Shown here in pieces: positions 33,055-45,319 of a stretch of 64,000 bases of DNA. Where the stretch lies: assembly GCF_030272615.1 (NCBI RefSeq), contig NC_081411.1:181868977-181932976 (forward strand). Reading direction: 5' to 3'. The position numbers were made by a program, and so were the translations under genes. Each line of letters opens with the position of its first letter. Position 1 is the stretch's first letter. Source of the DNA: Cryptomeria japonica. Lineage: Eukaryota; Streptophyta; Pinopsida; Cupressales; Cupressaceae. The notes beneath the pieces are model-generated. The model was not told where the DNA came from, ran no database searches, and saw only the letters and a list, made by a program, of their open reading frames with translations.

Positions 33055-33215
33055 AAACGCGTCTGTGTCTATTTTAATTGCGTTTGTGTCGTATAAGCGC
33101 ATGTATGAAGCGCAGAATCGTGTCTGTGTTTCTAACAGCGTCTGTGTTAAACAGAGCCGCATCTATGTCAGGGAACCGTGTCTGTGAAGTATACAGCCGC
33201 GTCTGTGTCTAGAAT
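33055..33215 (+). repeat. CGCGTCTGTGT motif cluster 2
   Basis: About eight copies (GCGTCTGTGT, GCGTTTGTGT, CGTGTCTGTG, CGCATCTATG), roughly every 20 bp, ending about 470 bp before the gag start. Confidence 0.85.
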
Positions 33216-33687
33216 TGAAAAATTTTTACAGTCCAGCAAACAAACACAGTCAGTTTCAGAATTCTTGAGCTTCCTAGGTTGTTTCTCCAAGTTTCATCTA
33301 GCATTCAACCTGTCTTTGGGTCCCACACAGTCCATCATTGCTTTACATTCACACTTGTCTAAACTTGAGTGAAAAGGTCACTTGCTTGTCCTCATCATAC
33401 TTTGTCAACACACTACATACAACAATACTTTGCTAAGTGGTCCCTCATCAAGGTTTCTTACCTTTGGGTCTCATTTGGTCTTACTTAGAGTCAAGGTCAA
33501 CTTACCTCATCAAGAGAAACTATCCTCTCTTTGGAAGTCACACCTACTCTACTACATACATACTTGGTCTTCCACTTTGGACATTGCAAGTACACCTCAG
33601 ATTCATTTACATTCCATCCAACTCTTGGTCTTCCATACTTTTTCCATTTTTCATCTAGTCTCACACATCTTGGTTTATACCTAGTTC

Positions 33688-35640
33688 ATGGTTGAAACTC
33701 GTCTTCAAAAATCTAGGAGAGAAACTAAAGAGGCTCAAGAGTCTGCAAACATGAGTTCTTATGAGTATGACAATGATTTATTTTTCAATACTGATCACAC
33801 TACATTGCCGGACATGGATGTCTATAGAAACATTCCAAATGTTGAGAACACGGACACTACAAACAACAATGCTACACATAATGACAATATGGACAATTTT
33901 TCAATACATTCAGCAGATGTGGAAGAATCCATTATGAATCCCCATTTCAATCGATTGGTTGAGGAAATAATGAGGAGGGATAGACAATACTTCTTACAAA
34001 TGATGGCACAAAGTGGAGCCAAGATACCTCATGATTTTGACATGTCTCAAATAATGGAAAATCGACCTTCACAACAAAATCACTCTAAAATGGATCAAAG
34101 GAGACCTAATAGCGGAGGAAATAGAGGACCATATATGGTACCTAAATCACCATCATCTTTGTTTCAAAAACCAGAGGTCCCACATACACATGGTCAAGCA
34201 TATGATACTCACCTTCGCAGACCATTATGGAAGTCTTATGCAGATAGATATGCTCAATCACATACTCAAGCTACGGATCAACCAAAACAATTGGATATTC
34301 AAAGGCATGCTCAAAATTTGGACACAAGGAAACCCCGTGTCAAATTTGGGGGCAACACAATAGAACATGACATGCCTGTAGAGTATGGTATACATGCACA
34401 AAATAGATATGGTGTTCCTCAACATGAATCTATACCAAGTGGTCCATATATGCAGCATCATTATAGACCTCCTCCATATGAACATGTGTATGATCAATAT
34501 CATCCAAATATGCAACAGACTCCTCCTCCAATGGGTACCTCAAACATGGGGTATGCTTCAAGAAGTCGATCTCCACTTAAGAGCAATTTGGAGCAACAAA
34601 TCAAGGACTTACAAAAGAAAATGGAGGACATAAATACACCAAAGCCAACATACACAATGAGAGACATATGTCCTTATCCATTCGACAAGAGCATTCCAAT
34701 GCCTCCATTTCCTACACACTTTGTGATGCCTAAATTTGATAAGTATAGAGGAAAAGGGGATCCCAAGGCACACATAAGACATTTTTTCACAGCTTGCATT
34801 GAGGTAGCAGCAGAAAAGACATATTTGATGAGATTATTCCCACAAAGCTTAGGTGATCAAGCTATGGAATGGTTCTCCCAACTCTCACCTGGTATTAAGT
34901 CATGGGGTGACTTAGCAGAGGCATTTATTCAACATTTCTCCTACAATATAGAGACAGACATATCAGTCACTACTTTATGCAACACCAAGCAAAAAGAGGG
35001 AGAGTCTTTTGCATCATTTTTACAAAGATGGAGAAATCTAGCTAGCAAATGCTCTTGTGAAATTCCACAGAAACAAATGGTAGAAATGTTCACCCAAAAT
35101 GTTAACAAAGACATTGGCTATGATCTAAGGAAAGCTTGTTTGTCCACCTTCAGGGATGTTATTGAAAAAGGCTTGGCAACCGAAAAGGTCCTAATTGAGT
35201 AAGGAATCATTAAGCTATTTAAGGAAAACAAAGATGACTTTAAAGGAAAAGACAAGCCAAGATTTTGGAATAAAAACAAGAACACAGTCAATGATGGTGT
35301 TGTTGATGCTAACACAGTGCGACCCAAGTTCATCTTTTCGGGATCAAGTTCTACAAACAATCAAGTGAATACCCAAACAACTTCTAGATCATGAAGGAAG
35401 TACACTCCATTGGGAGAACCACTCGAGTCAATCTTCAAAAATCTTGTGGCAAACAAGGTGATCACAGTTCCAGATTTTCCTCCATATGAACCAAAGGTTA
35501 AACCAAATTGGTGGAATGATGATGAGTATTGTGAATTTCATAAGAGCAAGGGTCATTAGATAGGAAATTGTCATCGACTGAAGAACATTGTACAAGATCT
35601 CATTGATAGAGGTGACATTGAGATTGAGGGACACTCATCC
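33688..35640 (+). pseudogene. Tat gag
   Basis: Opens with MVETRLQKSRRETKEAQ, then a long acidic and then His/Pro/Gln-rich spacer. The retrotransposon gag capsid core lies at about residues 350-480: MPKFDKYRGKGDPKAHIRHF, QAMEWFSQLSPGIKSWGDL and FASFLQRWRNLA. The zinc knuckle is of the variant C-x2-H form (CEFHKSKGH and GNC, 35530-35571) and contains a stop. The first 504 codons (33688-35202) are open, so the capsid could still be made. This is relevant to trans-mobilisation. Confidence 0.85.
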
Positions 35641-36189
35641 AATCAAGAACATGAGATGTTTAAGGAACCATTCCCAAAGCATGATAAGGGAAAAGCTAAA
35701 GTCACAGATGATCAAGCCAACTATACTAGAGAACCTTACAACTATGATTCAACTATCAATCATATCTCGATGGACAATCATGTCTCTACTATTATCATCA
35801 AGGACAAAACTCCTGAGAGTTCTACCCAGTGACCAAAGATTGTCTTAAGAGGTGTTGGATCTTCTTCCGAACCTACCTCTGAATGTCATGTTACAACTCG
35901 TCAAGGTAAAATTACGTTGCTAGGTGCCTCCACTAAAAATACCGCTTCTTCATCAACCAAACCTGAGTATGACCTTGTAGAACAGTCAGGGAAGACACCC
36001 GTGCTCATCTCTATCCTTGAGCTCCTACGTATATCTCCCGCTCATAAAGCTATTCTTGACAAAATATTGAGAGACACAGCCGTTCCTACTGATCTGAATG
36101 TGGACCAGTTTCAAGCCATGGTGGGATACCTTTCCATTCCACACTCCCTTACATTCACAGAAGCTGATGATGCCTCCATAAGTCAGCCA

Positions 36190-36520
36190 CATAATGCACC
36201 ATTACACATTGAAGCCTTCATAAACAAATATAGAATCAAATGAGTCCTGATAGATGGAGGAGCTGGTCTAAACATTTGTACATTGAGCACCATTAAACAA
36301 TTGGGATATTCTGATAAAGCTATGAATTCAACAAATCAAATCACCATCAAGGCATATGATGATTAAGAATGCTCATCCAAGGGCACAGTCACCTTACCTC
36401 TAAGAATTGGACCAGTTACAAAGGATGTGGTTTGTCAAGTCTTGGATTTGGATCTCACTTATAATATATTGCTAGGATATCCTTGGATTCATGAAATGAG
36501 GGCAGTCCCATCGACATATC
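36190..36520 (+). pseudogene. Tat protease
   Basis: A retropepsin fold with active site VLIDGGAGLNI (catalytic Asp codon 36253-36255, with G in place of the usual S/T), then VTLPLRIGP, VVCQVLDLDLTYNILLGYPW and the end of the domain. One stop immediately precedes the active site (36241) and another is at 36364. Confidence 0.85.
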
Positions 36521-36963
36521 ACCAATGCATTAAGTTTCCTCGCAATGGAGTCGAGGTAACAGTTAATGGTGATCCTAATCCGTTCATATATTGCAATAAC
36601 TTGAGATCACATACTGAGACCATCATTCCCAGTAATCGTGAAGCTATTCCTTCTTCGGCATACATTGGCCCTAAGTCATTAAAACCCTCGACATCAAAGC
36701 AAGGTGAGCTTAAAGGCAAATTTCAGGACAAAGGCATGGGAGAATACACTTTAAATCAGACCATGTACTTACGACAAGTCATGAGCTCTCCAAAAGAATA
36801 TGGAAGACCACATCCTAACAAGCAAATATCCATCATGGTATTCAAATGGGACCCTACTACCTTTCAAAGATGGGGCGAACTGGAAGAGGAAGGTTTATAC
36901 AAAATGCTCTACAAAGACATTGAAGATGACACACAAGATCACATCAATATACCCTGTGAGAAA

Positions 36964-37041
36964 TATGGCAAAGGCTTCAAGATTCTACAAAAAATTGGGT
37001 ATGATGGAAAAAGCCCTCTTGGGTTACAAAAAGAAGGCGTT
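36964..37041 (+). pseudogene. G-patch-like segment after the Tat protease
   Basis: Reads YGKGFKILQKIGYDGKSPLG then LQKEG, with the Gly spacing of a G-patch (G-x-G...GY.G...LG). G-patch motifs bind RNA or helicases. One lies after the protease in some retroviruses. Assignment is by pattern only. Confidence 0.55.
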
Positions 37042-38154
37042 ATGGAGCCTTAACAACCTAAATTGACTGTAAAAAGGGAACGCTCGAAGGGACTTGCTTT
37101 CCTGACTTCCAAGATCCACACTAAAAGGATAGAAGAAGCATCACAAATCAAAGTTGCCAAAATTCAACAAGAGGATCACTATTCCACAGACTCCAACGAA
37201 TGGGAATGGGGTTCAGACAAATCCTCCAGTGACTATGAGCTCACCGAGACATTCAGAAAGCTGGATGAACCCACAGAAGAAGAGGAATTTTATAAAAAGT
37301 TCAGAGTTGGTCAAGAAACAACCCATAAGGAGGCCACACAATCTTTGTCTCAAGGTTCTAGGTTGAAATCACATAGGATGAGAACACCTGTCCTAGAATC
37401 CGCTACTAGTGATGACAATTTGGATTTGCTCACGATTGAAACTGATGAGGAGAGTGCCATCGATGACCTTGACGATTACCTTGACATACCCGAATATAAC
37501 CACATCTTCACTCTTAGCCCCGCTAACTCCGAAGACATTAAAGGCCTTCCCCTTGTTCACCATCAACTTATTGACTGGGATCATGAAGGACCAACACAGT
37601 TTGACACATTCCAAAATGATGAGGCTGTTATTGACTATCTTGGGATATGAGATGATCTTCCCCTCAGGGACCATAAAGCAGGATACACTATAGAACTCAA
37701 CAAAATGGCATATTTTAGTGAGGGTGTCAGACCTTCCAGTCGCAAAAATGTGAAAATAAGAACAATCCAAGGGTCTTATGGTGAAAACCACACTGTGGTG
37801 CTGTCTAACCCCAAAAAAGTAAAAAGAAAAGACGTATCTGAGGGCAAAAACCTCTCTGAGGCACCCGAAGATGGAAGGCTCGACATTCTTCCAGCATCAT
37901 ATGAGGAAAAGTCATCCATGTTGGTAGAGGAGACTATCAAAACAAACATTGGTACAGAAGAGGTTCCACACAACATATTCCTGGCTCAATCATTGACAGA
38001 GTCTGAAAGGTCAAAATTCATAAGTTTCTTCAAAGAATGACAAATCAACTTTTCATGGTCATACGCTGATATGCCTGGACTGGATCTGGATTTGGTAATG
38101 CATCATTTGATAGTCAAACCGGGGGCAAACCCAGTGAAACAGAAATTATGAAAA

Positions 38155-38980
38155 ATGCATCCACAAGTGGCATTACTAGTCAAAGCAGAACTTGAGAAAT
38201 TATTGGATGTCGGATTCATACGCCCAATTGATTATTCGGAATGGATCTCCAATTTGGTACCTATCAGTAAACCAGATCGCAACATCAGAATATGTACAGA
38301 TTTCAGAGACATCAACAAAGCTTGTCTAAAGGATGACTTCCCATTACCAAATATTCACTTGATTGTTGATCTCACGGCAGGTCATGAAATGTTATCATTA
38401 ATGGATGGATTTTCTGGTTATAATCAAATAAGGATCGCACCAGAGGATCAACACAAAACATCATTCACTTGTCCTTGGGGAACTTTCTGCTGGAATGTCA
38501 TGCCCTTTGGGCTAAAAAATGCAGGTGCTACATATCAAAGAGCCATGACTACTATCTTTCATGATCTCATGCATGTAACCGTGGAAGACTATGTTGATGA
38601 TCTCTTGGGTAAATCAGTAGACAGAGATACACATTTGGACATACTTTCAATCGTCTTTGATCGGTTGGAAAAATACAAAGTAAGGTTAAACCCCAAGAAA
38701 TGTGTCTTTGGAGTAACCTCCGGGAAGCTCCTAGGATTCATTGTGTCTAAAAAAGGAATTGAAGCCGATCCAGCAAAAGTCAAGGCCATCTTGGAGATGC
38801 AACCACCTAGAAATATCAGTCAACTTCGATCCTTACAAGGCAGACTTCAGTCCATACGGAGATTCATAGCACAACTTGTAGATAAGTGTAATCCCTTTCA
38901 GCACTTGCTACATAAAAATATCAAATTCAAATGGGATGATAACTGTCAACAGGCTTTTCAGATGCTCAAAGATTATCTTT
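38155..38980 (+). pseudogene. Tat reverse transcriptase
   Basis: All main RT blocks are present and open: LEKLLDVGFIRPIDYSEWIS, ICTDFRDINKACLKDDFPLP, LMDGFSGYNQIRIA, MPFGLKNAGATYQRAM and the catalytic YVDD (38590-38601), then LNPKKCVFGVTSGKLLGF. The domain itself contains no stop, though TGA at 38149 cuts it off from protease. Of the domains here this is the best preserved. Confidence 0.95.
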
Positions 38981-39400
38981 TGAATCCGCTAGTTTTGATG
39001 CCACTAGTTCCAGACCAGCCTCTGTTACTATACATTTCAGCTACTCCAACAGCACTGGGGGCACTCCTAGCACAACAAATTGCTGACGGCAAGGAAAAGG
39101 TAGTATACTATATCAGTCGCACATTGGTGGGATATGAACTAAACTACACAGCAATCGAACGTGCATGTCTCGCCGTGGTCTTTGCTTCACAGAAATTACA
39201 ACATTACATGCTCACTCACAAGACTAAGTTGATTGTAAGAATCGATCCGTTGAAATACCTCCTCAATAAAGCAACACTTACTGGGTGACTAGCCAAGTGG
39301 GTAATGATCTTGAGTGAATTTGACATCGAGTATGTGGACAGAAAAGCAATAAAAGGATAAGCAATCGCAGATCAATTAGCAGATGCCCCCATGATTGATG
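38981..39400 (+). pseudogene. Tat first RNase H (gRH), probably catalytically dead
   Basis: Continues from RT with LLLYISATPTALGALLAQ. The first catalytic Asp expected after LYxD is Ser here. VVYYISRTLVGYELNYTAIE and FASQKLQHYML follow. Loss of this Asp is characteristic of Tat elements, where the second RNase H is thought to take over. Stops at 39286 and 39358. Confidence 0.8.
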
Positions 39401-39454
39401 ATTTTCCTCTAGATTTAGAATTTCCAGATGAATCCATTTTAACAATATCACATG

Positions 39455-39870
39455 CAAAGCCATGGCAACTGTACTTTGACGGCTCATACACACCACATGG
39501 GCCAGAAGCGAGTATCCTCTTCATAACTCCTCAAGGTGACTCTATACCAAGGTCATACCGCTTATCATTTCCTTGCACTAACAACATAGCGGAATATGAG
39601 GCATTAACAACTAGATTACGCATGGCAGTTCAGTGGAAGATCCAGGAACTTCATGTTTTTGGAGATTCTCAACTGGTTATCCATCAAGCAACTGATGATT
39701 ACCAAACAAAAGATGAAAAATTAATGCCTTACAAACAAATGGTGGACGACTTGAAACAACACTTCACAAAGATAGATTTTGAGCAGATACCAAGAGAGCA
39801 GAATCGTGCCGCAGATGCCATGGCTACAATTGCTTCACTGATCGATCTACCTCAAAATGAGACCTGCTAT
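39455..39870 (+). pseudogene. Tat second RNase H (archaeal-type, aRNH)
   Basis: Starts WQLYFDGSYTPHGPEASI, with catalytic Asp at 39478-39480, then NNIAEYEALTT (Glu), VFGDSQLVIHQ (Asp) and REQNRAADAMA (Asp). All four acidic positions are kept. The stretch 39391-40131 is open for 246 codons. It lies between the first RNase H and integrase, the Tat arrangement. Confidence 0.9.
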
Positions 39871-40131
39871 GAGTTCTTGGTGGACAACCTTTCGGTTCCT
39901 TCATATGAGATCACTCCTACTGAAATGATATGTGTTGTTGGTCCTGAATCCCAGTTATATGGTTCCATCTTCACATACCTTCACGACAATACCCTACCTC
40001 CTGATCTATCAAGTAACCAATGTCGCACTTTCATTCACCAATCCTCTCGATATGTCATTTTAGCTGATATCCTATACCGGCGAGGTCTAGATGACACTCT
40101 TCTTAGATGTCTAGAAAGCGATGAAGCTTAG

Positions 40132-41211
40132 ATTGCGTTACGTGAAGTGCATGAAGGGATATGTGGTCCACATGCTAGTGGTCCTACCTTGGCCAAGAAA
40201 CTCATCAAGACTGGATATTACTGTCCCAATATGGAAAAAGACTCATATCAGTTTGTCAAGAAATGTAAGCAATGTCAAATTCATGGAGACCTCATACATG
40301 CGCCAGCACAAGAACTACAACCACTTGCATCTCCTTGGCCCTTTTGTCAGTGGGGACTTGATCTCATAGGCAAGATTCACCCTCCTTCTTCTAATGGTCA
40401 TAAATTCATTATCACTGCCACAAAGTATTTCACAAAATGGATTGAAGCCGTGCCTCTCACATAAGTCACTGGAAAACAGATTGCTACATTCATCCTTAAC
40501 TATATCATTTGCCGATACGGTATTCCTGTTTCCATTATCACTGATAACGGGCGTCCCTTCAAAAATCAGGATGTTCGTGAACTCTGTGACCGCTTCCATA
40601 TTTCTCATCGTTTTTCCACACCATATTATCCCCAAGGTAATGGCCAAGCTGAGGTGTCTAATAAAACAATCCTTAAAATCCTTAAGAAGACAGTCGACGA
40701 CGCTAGCCGTAATTGGCATATCCAACTTAATCTTGCACTTTGGGCCTATCGCACAAGTGTCCGCACACCTACAGGAGCTACACCATATTCACTTGTCTAC
40801 AACGCTGAAGCCATCTTGCCTATTGAGATCGAGTTACCCTCTTTACGGGTCTCTTTGCAAAACATCATCAGTAATGAAGATTATAGGGTCTCTCGCTTAC
40901 AAGAACTGGAACTACTGGATGAACGGAGACAAACTGCTTTTAATCATTTCGAGGCTTACCAACAACGAATGAGTCACAGCTACAATCATAAGGTCAAGCC
41001 TTGTACATTTGAGGTAGGTGACTTAGTTCTCAGAGAAAACCCCAAGAATCAGCAAGACAGAGAGAAGAAGGGCAAGTTCGAACCAAACTGGCTTGGTCCC
41101 TACATCATTACAGTAGTATATGGATATGGGGCATATCAGCTCTCCACTACAGAAGGTGAACCTTTAGAGGATCCTATCAATAGCATGCACCTTCGCAGGT
41201 TCTACACATAG
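40132..41211 (+). pseudogene. Tat integrase
   Basis: An HHCC zinc domain (HEGICGPHASG, then KKCKQC), then the catalytic triad: D at 40360-40362 (WGLDLIGKI), D at 40543-40545 (IITDNGRPF) and E at 40651-40653 (GQAEVSNK). The C-terminal part has VGDLVLRENPKN and FEPNWLGPYII, and ends with LRRFYT. A single TAA at 40462 splits the core. No chromodomain is visible. Confidence 0.9.
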
Positions 41212-42896
41212 CTCTTTGGAATATCCTAATTCAAAAATACAAAAAAATAAAAAAAATTTAAAAATACAAAAAAAATTATAAAACAAAAAAAATCGTTACT
41301 TGGTGAAAACCTGGCAAATAGGTGCCTTGTGACATAAAAAAATCAAAAAAAATCAAAAAAAGTAAAGAGAAATAATTTCGTCCAATGGTGAAAACCACTT
41401 CAGTGGCGCCCTGGGCAAGTACCATGGTGAAAACTGGGTCACCAACGCCATGCGTAGAGACATTGCTCCTCCCTCCTTCAGGATTCACTTTCATCCTTTC
41501 ACTTTGCACACACTCACGACCAATTCATCCATAATAAACTTACCCATTCCCATCATGGCTTGTTATTGATCTACCTAAGATTGGTTCACCATAAACCTCC
41601 CTTTTCACCTCCCTTTCCATCCCTAATAAATCAGATCCTATCTGTGGCTAAGGCAATTCCTACGTCTAGTGATGGGTGTGGAACTAAGAACATCACATGT
41701 TTCGAGGAGTACAGTTTCTTCCAGCTTCCTTCAGTCTATCCGTGCACAATCCGCAATAAAGCAACATTTGCATCACAGATCCGCAATAAAGTTTCATCTT
41801 CTCTGCAATAATGTATCAGCTTCATGGATTCAGTCAGTTTCAGATGAGACACAGCAACAAAAATGGGCTTCAACAAATCAAATCTTTCAACAGACTCAGA
41901 CAACACATGGTTCAGTGCTAGCTATCCTTTTTGTGAAAGTAAACATTGTGACCACAATCAAATAAGACTTATACAAGTGACAAGAGACACTAAAACTTGA
42001 GGACTACAGTGGATGTTGGTGTCGAGTCTTGGTTTTCTTTTGATTTTATCTTTTTCGAGATGTCTCTAACTAGAGATTCTATCTCTAGGATGTCTTTGAC
42101 TAGAAAGGCGAGGATGGGGTATCGTCACCTATTTGTATTTGCTGTATGTGGATTGTCTTTTAGTAATGCTATGACTTGTCCAAGGATATGAGGACACTAT
42201 GAGTCTAGTATGAACTAGGGCATTCCTTGTTTGTGACTGTCTTATCTCCATGCAAACGGGTACAATGACTTTCTGGGTCAAACATATGCCTCGATTGTCA
42301 TAACCTACTTGCCATAATAAGCTCAATGATGATAACGCACAAGAAGCTCTTTCATGTTCATATCTTCTATCTTTCATCCCCCTTTCTTGATTGACTTCCA
42401 TCATCCTTCTTGAGTCTGCGTAGCCTGTTATCACGTGACTGAGTATAATGACACACCAAAAACATTTGCATTTCATGTAGCTGCACCTGCATTACCACAT
42501 ATAAGCATTTTATACATACATATAGATATCACAACTGCATCACATCCTGCACACAACACCTGTTAGCACAATTTACATTTGCATTATCATATTCATCTGC
42601 ATTACATACATTCACATTTGCATCATGCATACACATATAAAACATAAAAGAACAAAAATATTGCATTGCATCATATACATATTTGCATCCATATCATAAA
42701 CATACATCATTAAACACCTCATCACATAGGTACACATGCATATAGCTGCCGCAAAAATGAATCATCTCATATATATAATCAAAAGTGTCATGATACAATG
42801 ATGTCAAAAAATCATATGGCTACAAAAGCACCCGCAGGTGTCTACATCATCATACAAAAAATGGTATAATACTGATACAAAGGGAGCCCTCTATGG
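41212..42896. other. Tat region between pol and the antisense gene
   Basis: About 1.7 kb without a supported gene. 41295-41450 has three copies of a GGTGAAAAC unit, and 42480-42800 is a low-complexity CATAT/TTGCAT-rich tract. It would hold the 3' end of the antisense transcript. Confidence 0.6.
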
Positions 42897-44883
42897 CTAT
42901 GATGAACTCCCTCCCTCGGAGCCGCCTGGCCTCGGTGGAATCTGAGCCCCTAAAGGACCCGCCCCAGGATCATCCTTCCCGTCTCCTCTATCTGGTGGTG
43001 GTGGAGGACCCATGACCCCACCACTAGATGCCTGCCTCCTCCGACTCCCTCCCGTAGCTGTCGTTGTACGCGACAATCTATGGAAGCTCCTTGCCTGCTG
43101 ATCTGTTGGCACTGCACTATAGTAGAGGTCCCTCCAGTAGCCTATCTCCTCTCCTGCTTGTAGGACATATGTATATCCTGCCCCTGTGTCCTCCGTCACC
43201 TGTCTCCCTGCCCTCAGCGCTGTCTCAGCCTCTGTGTAGCACTGAATCACCTGATCTCTCTCCCACTCAGTATCTCTGAGCCTCATCCTGATCCGATCCC
43301 TCTCCCTCTCCAGCTCCTGAATCTCATCTGCCTGTTCTTGGCAGATCTCCCTGAGCTCAATCATCTCATCCTCCTTTGGGTCCCCCCCCTTTGCCTCTGC
43401 CTGTGGCTCCCCCTCTGCGGGTGCCTGCCCCTGTGCCTGTACCTGTACCTGTACTGGTGCTTGTATGCGTACCTATCTTTGTAAATGCCCCTGTGCCTGT
43501 ACCTGTCCCTACCCCTGTCCCTGTACCTGTCCCTGTCTCTGTACCTGTGCTCTAGGACCCTATGCTGCTGGCACCTGTAAGGGCAATCCACCGCGACCCC
43601 TCACTACTTGAGCCTGTCTCTCCTCCCCACCCTCCCTCCGAGGTGCAACTCGCCTCTCCCCAACTACTCCCCTCTTCCTCTGTCAGCCTCTGCCCCCATC
43701 ACCTCCACCATCATCATCATCATCTCCCCCCCCATCTCCCTCCAGTGCCTCTCCTGGATCTGTCAATCGTGGGAATGGATGCTCTGCCCAATATGTTGTA
43801 TACTCAGCATCCATCCTGGCGTCCTTGATCTCAGGCCACATATCCCAGGGTAGGGGCATCATCTCTGCCAGCTGTGTGAGTGCCTGATTATATGACAGCA
43901 ATGACCCAAATTGTGCCTAATCTTTAACTGTGCGGGCATACATGCCCGAGCCCTATGGCATCCTCTGGATCCGGCCATACTGCCTGCAAACCCTGTCCAC
44001 AAGCTGTCTCTCTAACACACAGGGCGTTCGCCCAATCGAGTACCTACTCTGAAAGGTGTAGGGCAGCTCCACTGTGTCATCCTCCCACTCCTCATAGCCT
44101 AGATATGGTCTCCATATGACCACATCAATGTCATCAATCACTCGCCACAAATTCTCTAACTTATCGATTCGCGGCTGTGATGTGATCATATCATATAAAT
44201 GTACAAAGCTGTGTCCATGACCCCTACCCCTGAAGTGTATCGGTCGGGTAATCGGTAGATGCTCGTAGGCCCATACCTGCAGCAGTGTCACTCCACAGCC
44301 CAATCCCACTGATCCATGATACACAAACTGGTGAAGCTCGTAATACAAATGGGCTAGCACACAGGGTCCCCAGGCATATCTGGTGTGCTGCGTCACCAGT
44401 GTCTCTAGTGCTCCCCCCAGCCCACAGCCAACCCCCGTGTTGCCCTATCCGGACACAGGAACCCACTGATAGCTCCTCCTATCACTACCAGCAGCACTAG
44501 TCCTGTGGCTGTCATGATGTCCCATGCCACGTGTCCTACCCTCATCTCCAATCCAGGGTCTTGAAACACCCGTCTCAAGGCCTCTCTGTCTCCGTCTCGA
44601 TCATACAAAATCAGATCCCCATCAATTGGCACCTGCAGAATCTTGTATACATCCTCAAGGGTGACGGTTATCTCACCCATCGGCAAATGGAATGTGCATG
44701 TCTCTGAGTGCCATCTCTCAGCCAGCGCAGTCAGCAACCCATGTTTGCCTGAAACTTAGGCACATACAACACATGTCTCAACCCCATCTCCTCGATGGTA
44801 GCTCTGTCCCCAAGTGTCAACTCAGGTCGCAACCTCTGCGTCGATGGGAATCTCTCCTGTGACTCCAGCATAGGCAAATACTC
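42897..44883 (-). pseudogene. Antisense plant mobile domain (PMD) gene, exon 2
   Basis: The minus-strand reading starts at 44883 after a CTGCAG acceptor: EYLPMLESQERFPS, LTLGDRATIEEMGLRHV, then LTALAERWHSETCTFHLP, ITVTLEDVYKILQVPIDGD and YAWGPCVLAHLY, the PMD hallmark blocks (MAIN/MAIL-type). It continues to about 43700. The C-terminal half is a D/G-rich stretch, a Gln-x dipeptide repeat region and a coiled coil (DEIQELERERDRIRMRLRDT). Two 1-nt frameshifts occur, near 44738-44741 and at a C6 run (44413-44418). Six in-frame stops are present, five TAG and one TGA. PMD proteins act in silencing and gene expression in Arabidopsis. The function of this captured form is unknown. Confidence 0.85.
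43410..43562 (-). repeat. Hexanucleotide array coding Gln-x repeats
   Basis: Plus strand CCTGTA/CCTGTC/CCTGTG units, about 20 copies. On the minus strand they encode alternating Q and V/G/A in the PMD frame. All three stops in this tract are TAG in place of a Gln codon. The repeat keeps the frame, so expansion and contraction by whole units is tolerated. Confidence 0.85.
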
Positions 44884-44924
44884 CTGCAGTCAAGCAAATC
44901 AATCATGTTAGTCATAGTGGCATT

Positions 44925-45200
44925 CACTGTTTATCACAAAATGCTACTTTTTATCTAAATGCATATGGCTATCTATCCTAGTGACACTCACTATTCATCA
45001 CAAAGTGTTGCTTCTATCCTAGTGGTACTCCCTGTTCATCACAAAGTACTACGTGTGTGACACTCACTGTTTATCACAAAGTGTTACTCACATTTGCACT
45101 CCCTGTTCATCACAAAGTGCTGCTCATACTTTGAGTACTCCTTGTTCATCACAAAGTACTCTATCTTGGTACTCCCTGTTCATCACAAAGTGCCTTGATC
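44925..45200 (-). repeat. Degenerate tandem repeat TTCATCACAAAGTGCT
   Basis: Seven copies of a 30-45-bp unit with core TTCATCACAAAGT on the plus strand, preceded by ACTCCCTG or CACTCACTG. Located in the predicted intron. Tandem repeats in this position are common in Tat 3' regions. Confidence 0.85.
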
Positions 45201-45319
45201 TATCCTAGTCTTCCCTAGAGGACCTTCTTGAGTGTATCCTCTCAGCAGCTTATCCAATCGACAACATATGTTCATCACAGAACTGCCGATTTGACCTAGA
45301 AGACAAAACTTGCATTTTT

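Larger units (their letters stand above)
31484..33687 (+). other. 5' leader of the Tat element
   Basis: A 2.2-kb untranslated leader before gag. It contains two clusters of a degenerate CGCGTCTGTGT motif (31565-31845 and 33055-33215) and a GC-richer block at 32230-32770. Short ORFs here are not supported as genes. Confidence 0.7.
33688..41211 (+). pseudogene. Tat gag-pol polyprotein, one frame with 14 in-frame stops
   Basis: From the ATG at 33688 to TAG at 41209-41211 every domain lies in the same frame, about 2,500 codons, with no frameshift. In-frame stops start at 35200 (TAA), 35392 (TGA), 35557 (TAG), 35830 (TGA), 36241 (TGA), 36364 (TAA), 37051 (TAA), 37648 (TGA), 38038 (TGA), 38149 (TGA), 39286 (TGA), 39358 (TAA), 40129 (TAG) and 40462 (TAA). 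Nearly all are explained by one C-to-T change from CGA, CAA or CAG, judged from context. Domain order is gag, zinc knuckle, protease, G-patch, RT, RNase H, second RNase H, integrase. As it stands only truncated gag could be translated without readthrough. Confidence 0.9.

Noticed and set aside
33688..41211. Tat element as an autonomous, currently active retrotransposon
   Set aside because: Fourteen in-frame stops. Only gag (to 35202) and some isolated domains remain open.
42129..44466. Plus-strand ORFs (for example 43064-43279, 43562-43828) and the minus ORF 44224-44466
   Set aside because: Shadows of the antisense PMD reading in other frames, with low-complexity composition.
44925..45200. 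Spaced repeats suggesting a CRISPR array
   Set aside because: Plant retrotransposon context, degenerate repeats, irregular spacers that are themselves similar, and no cas genes.
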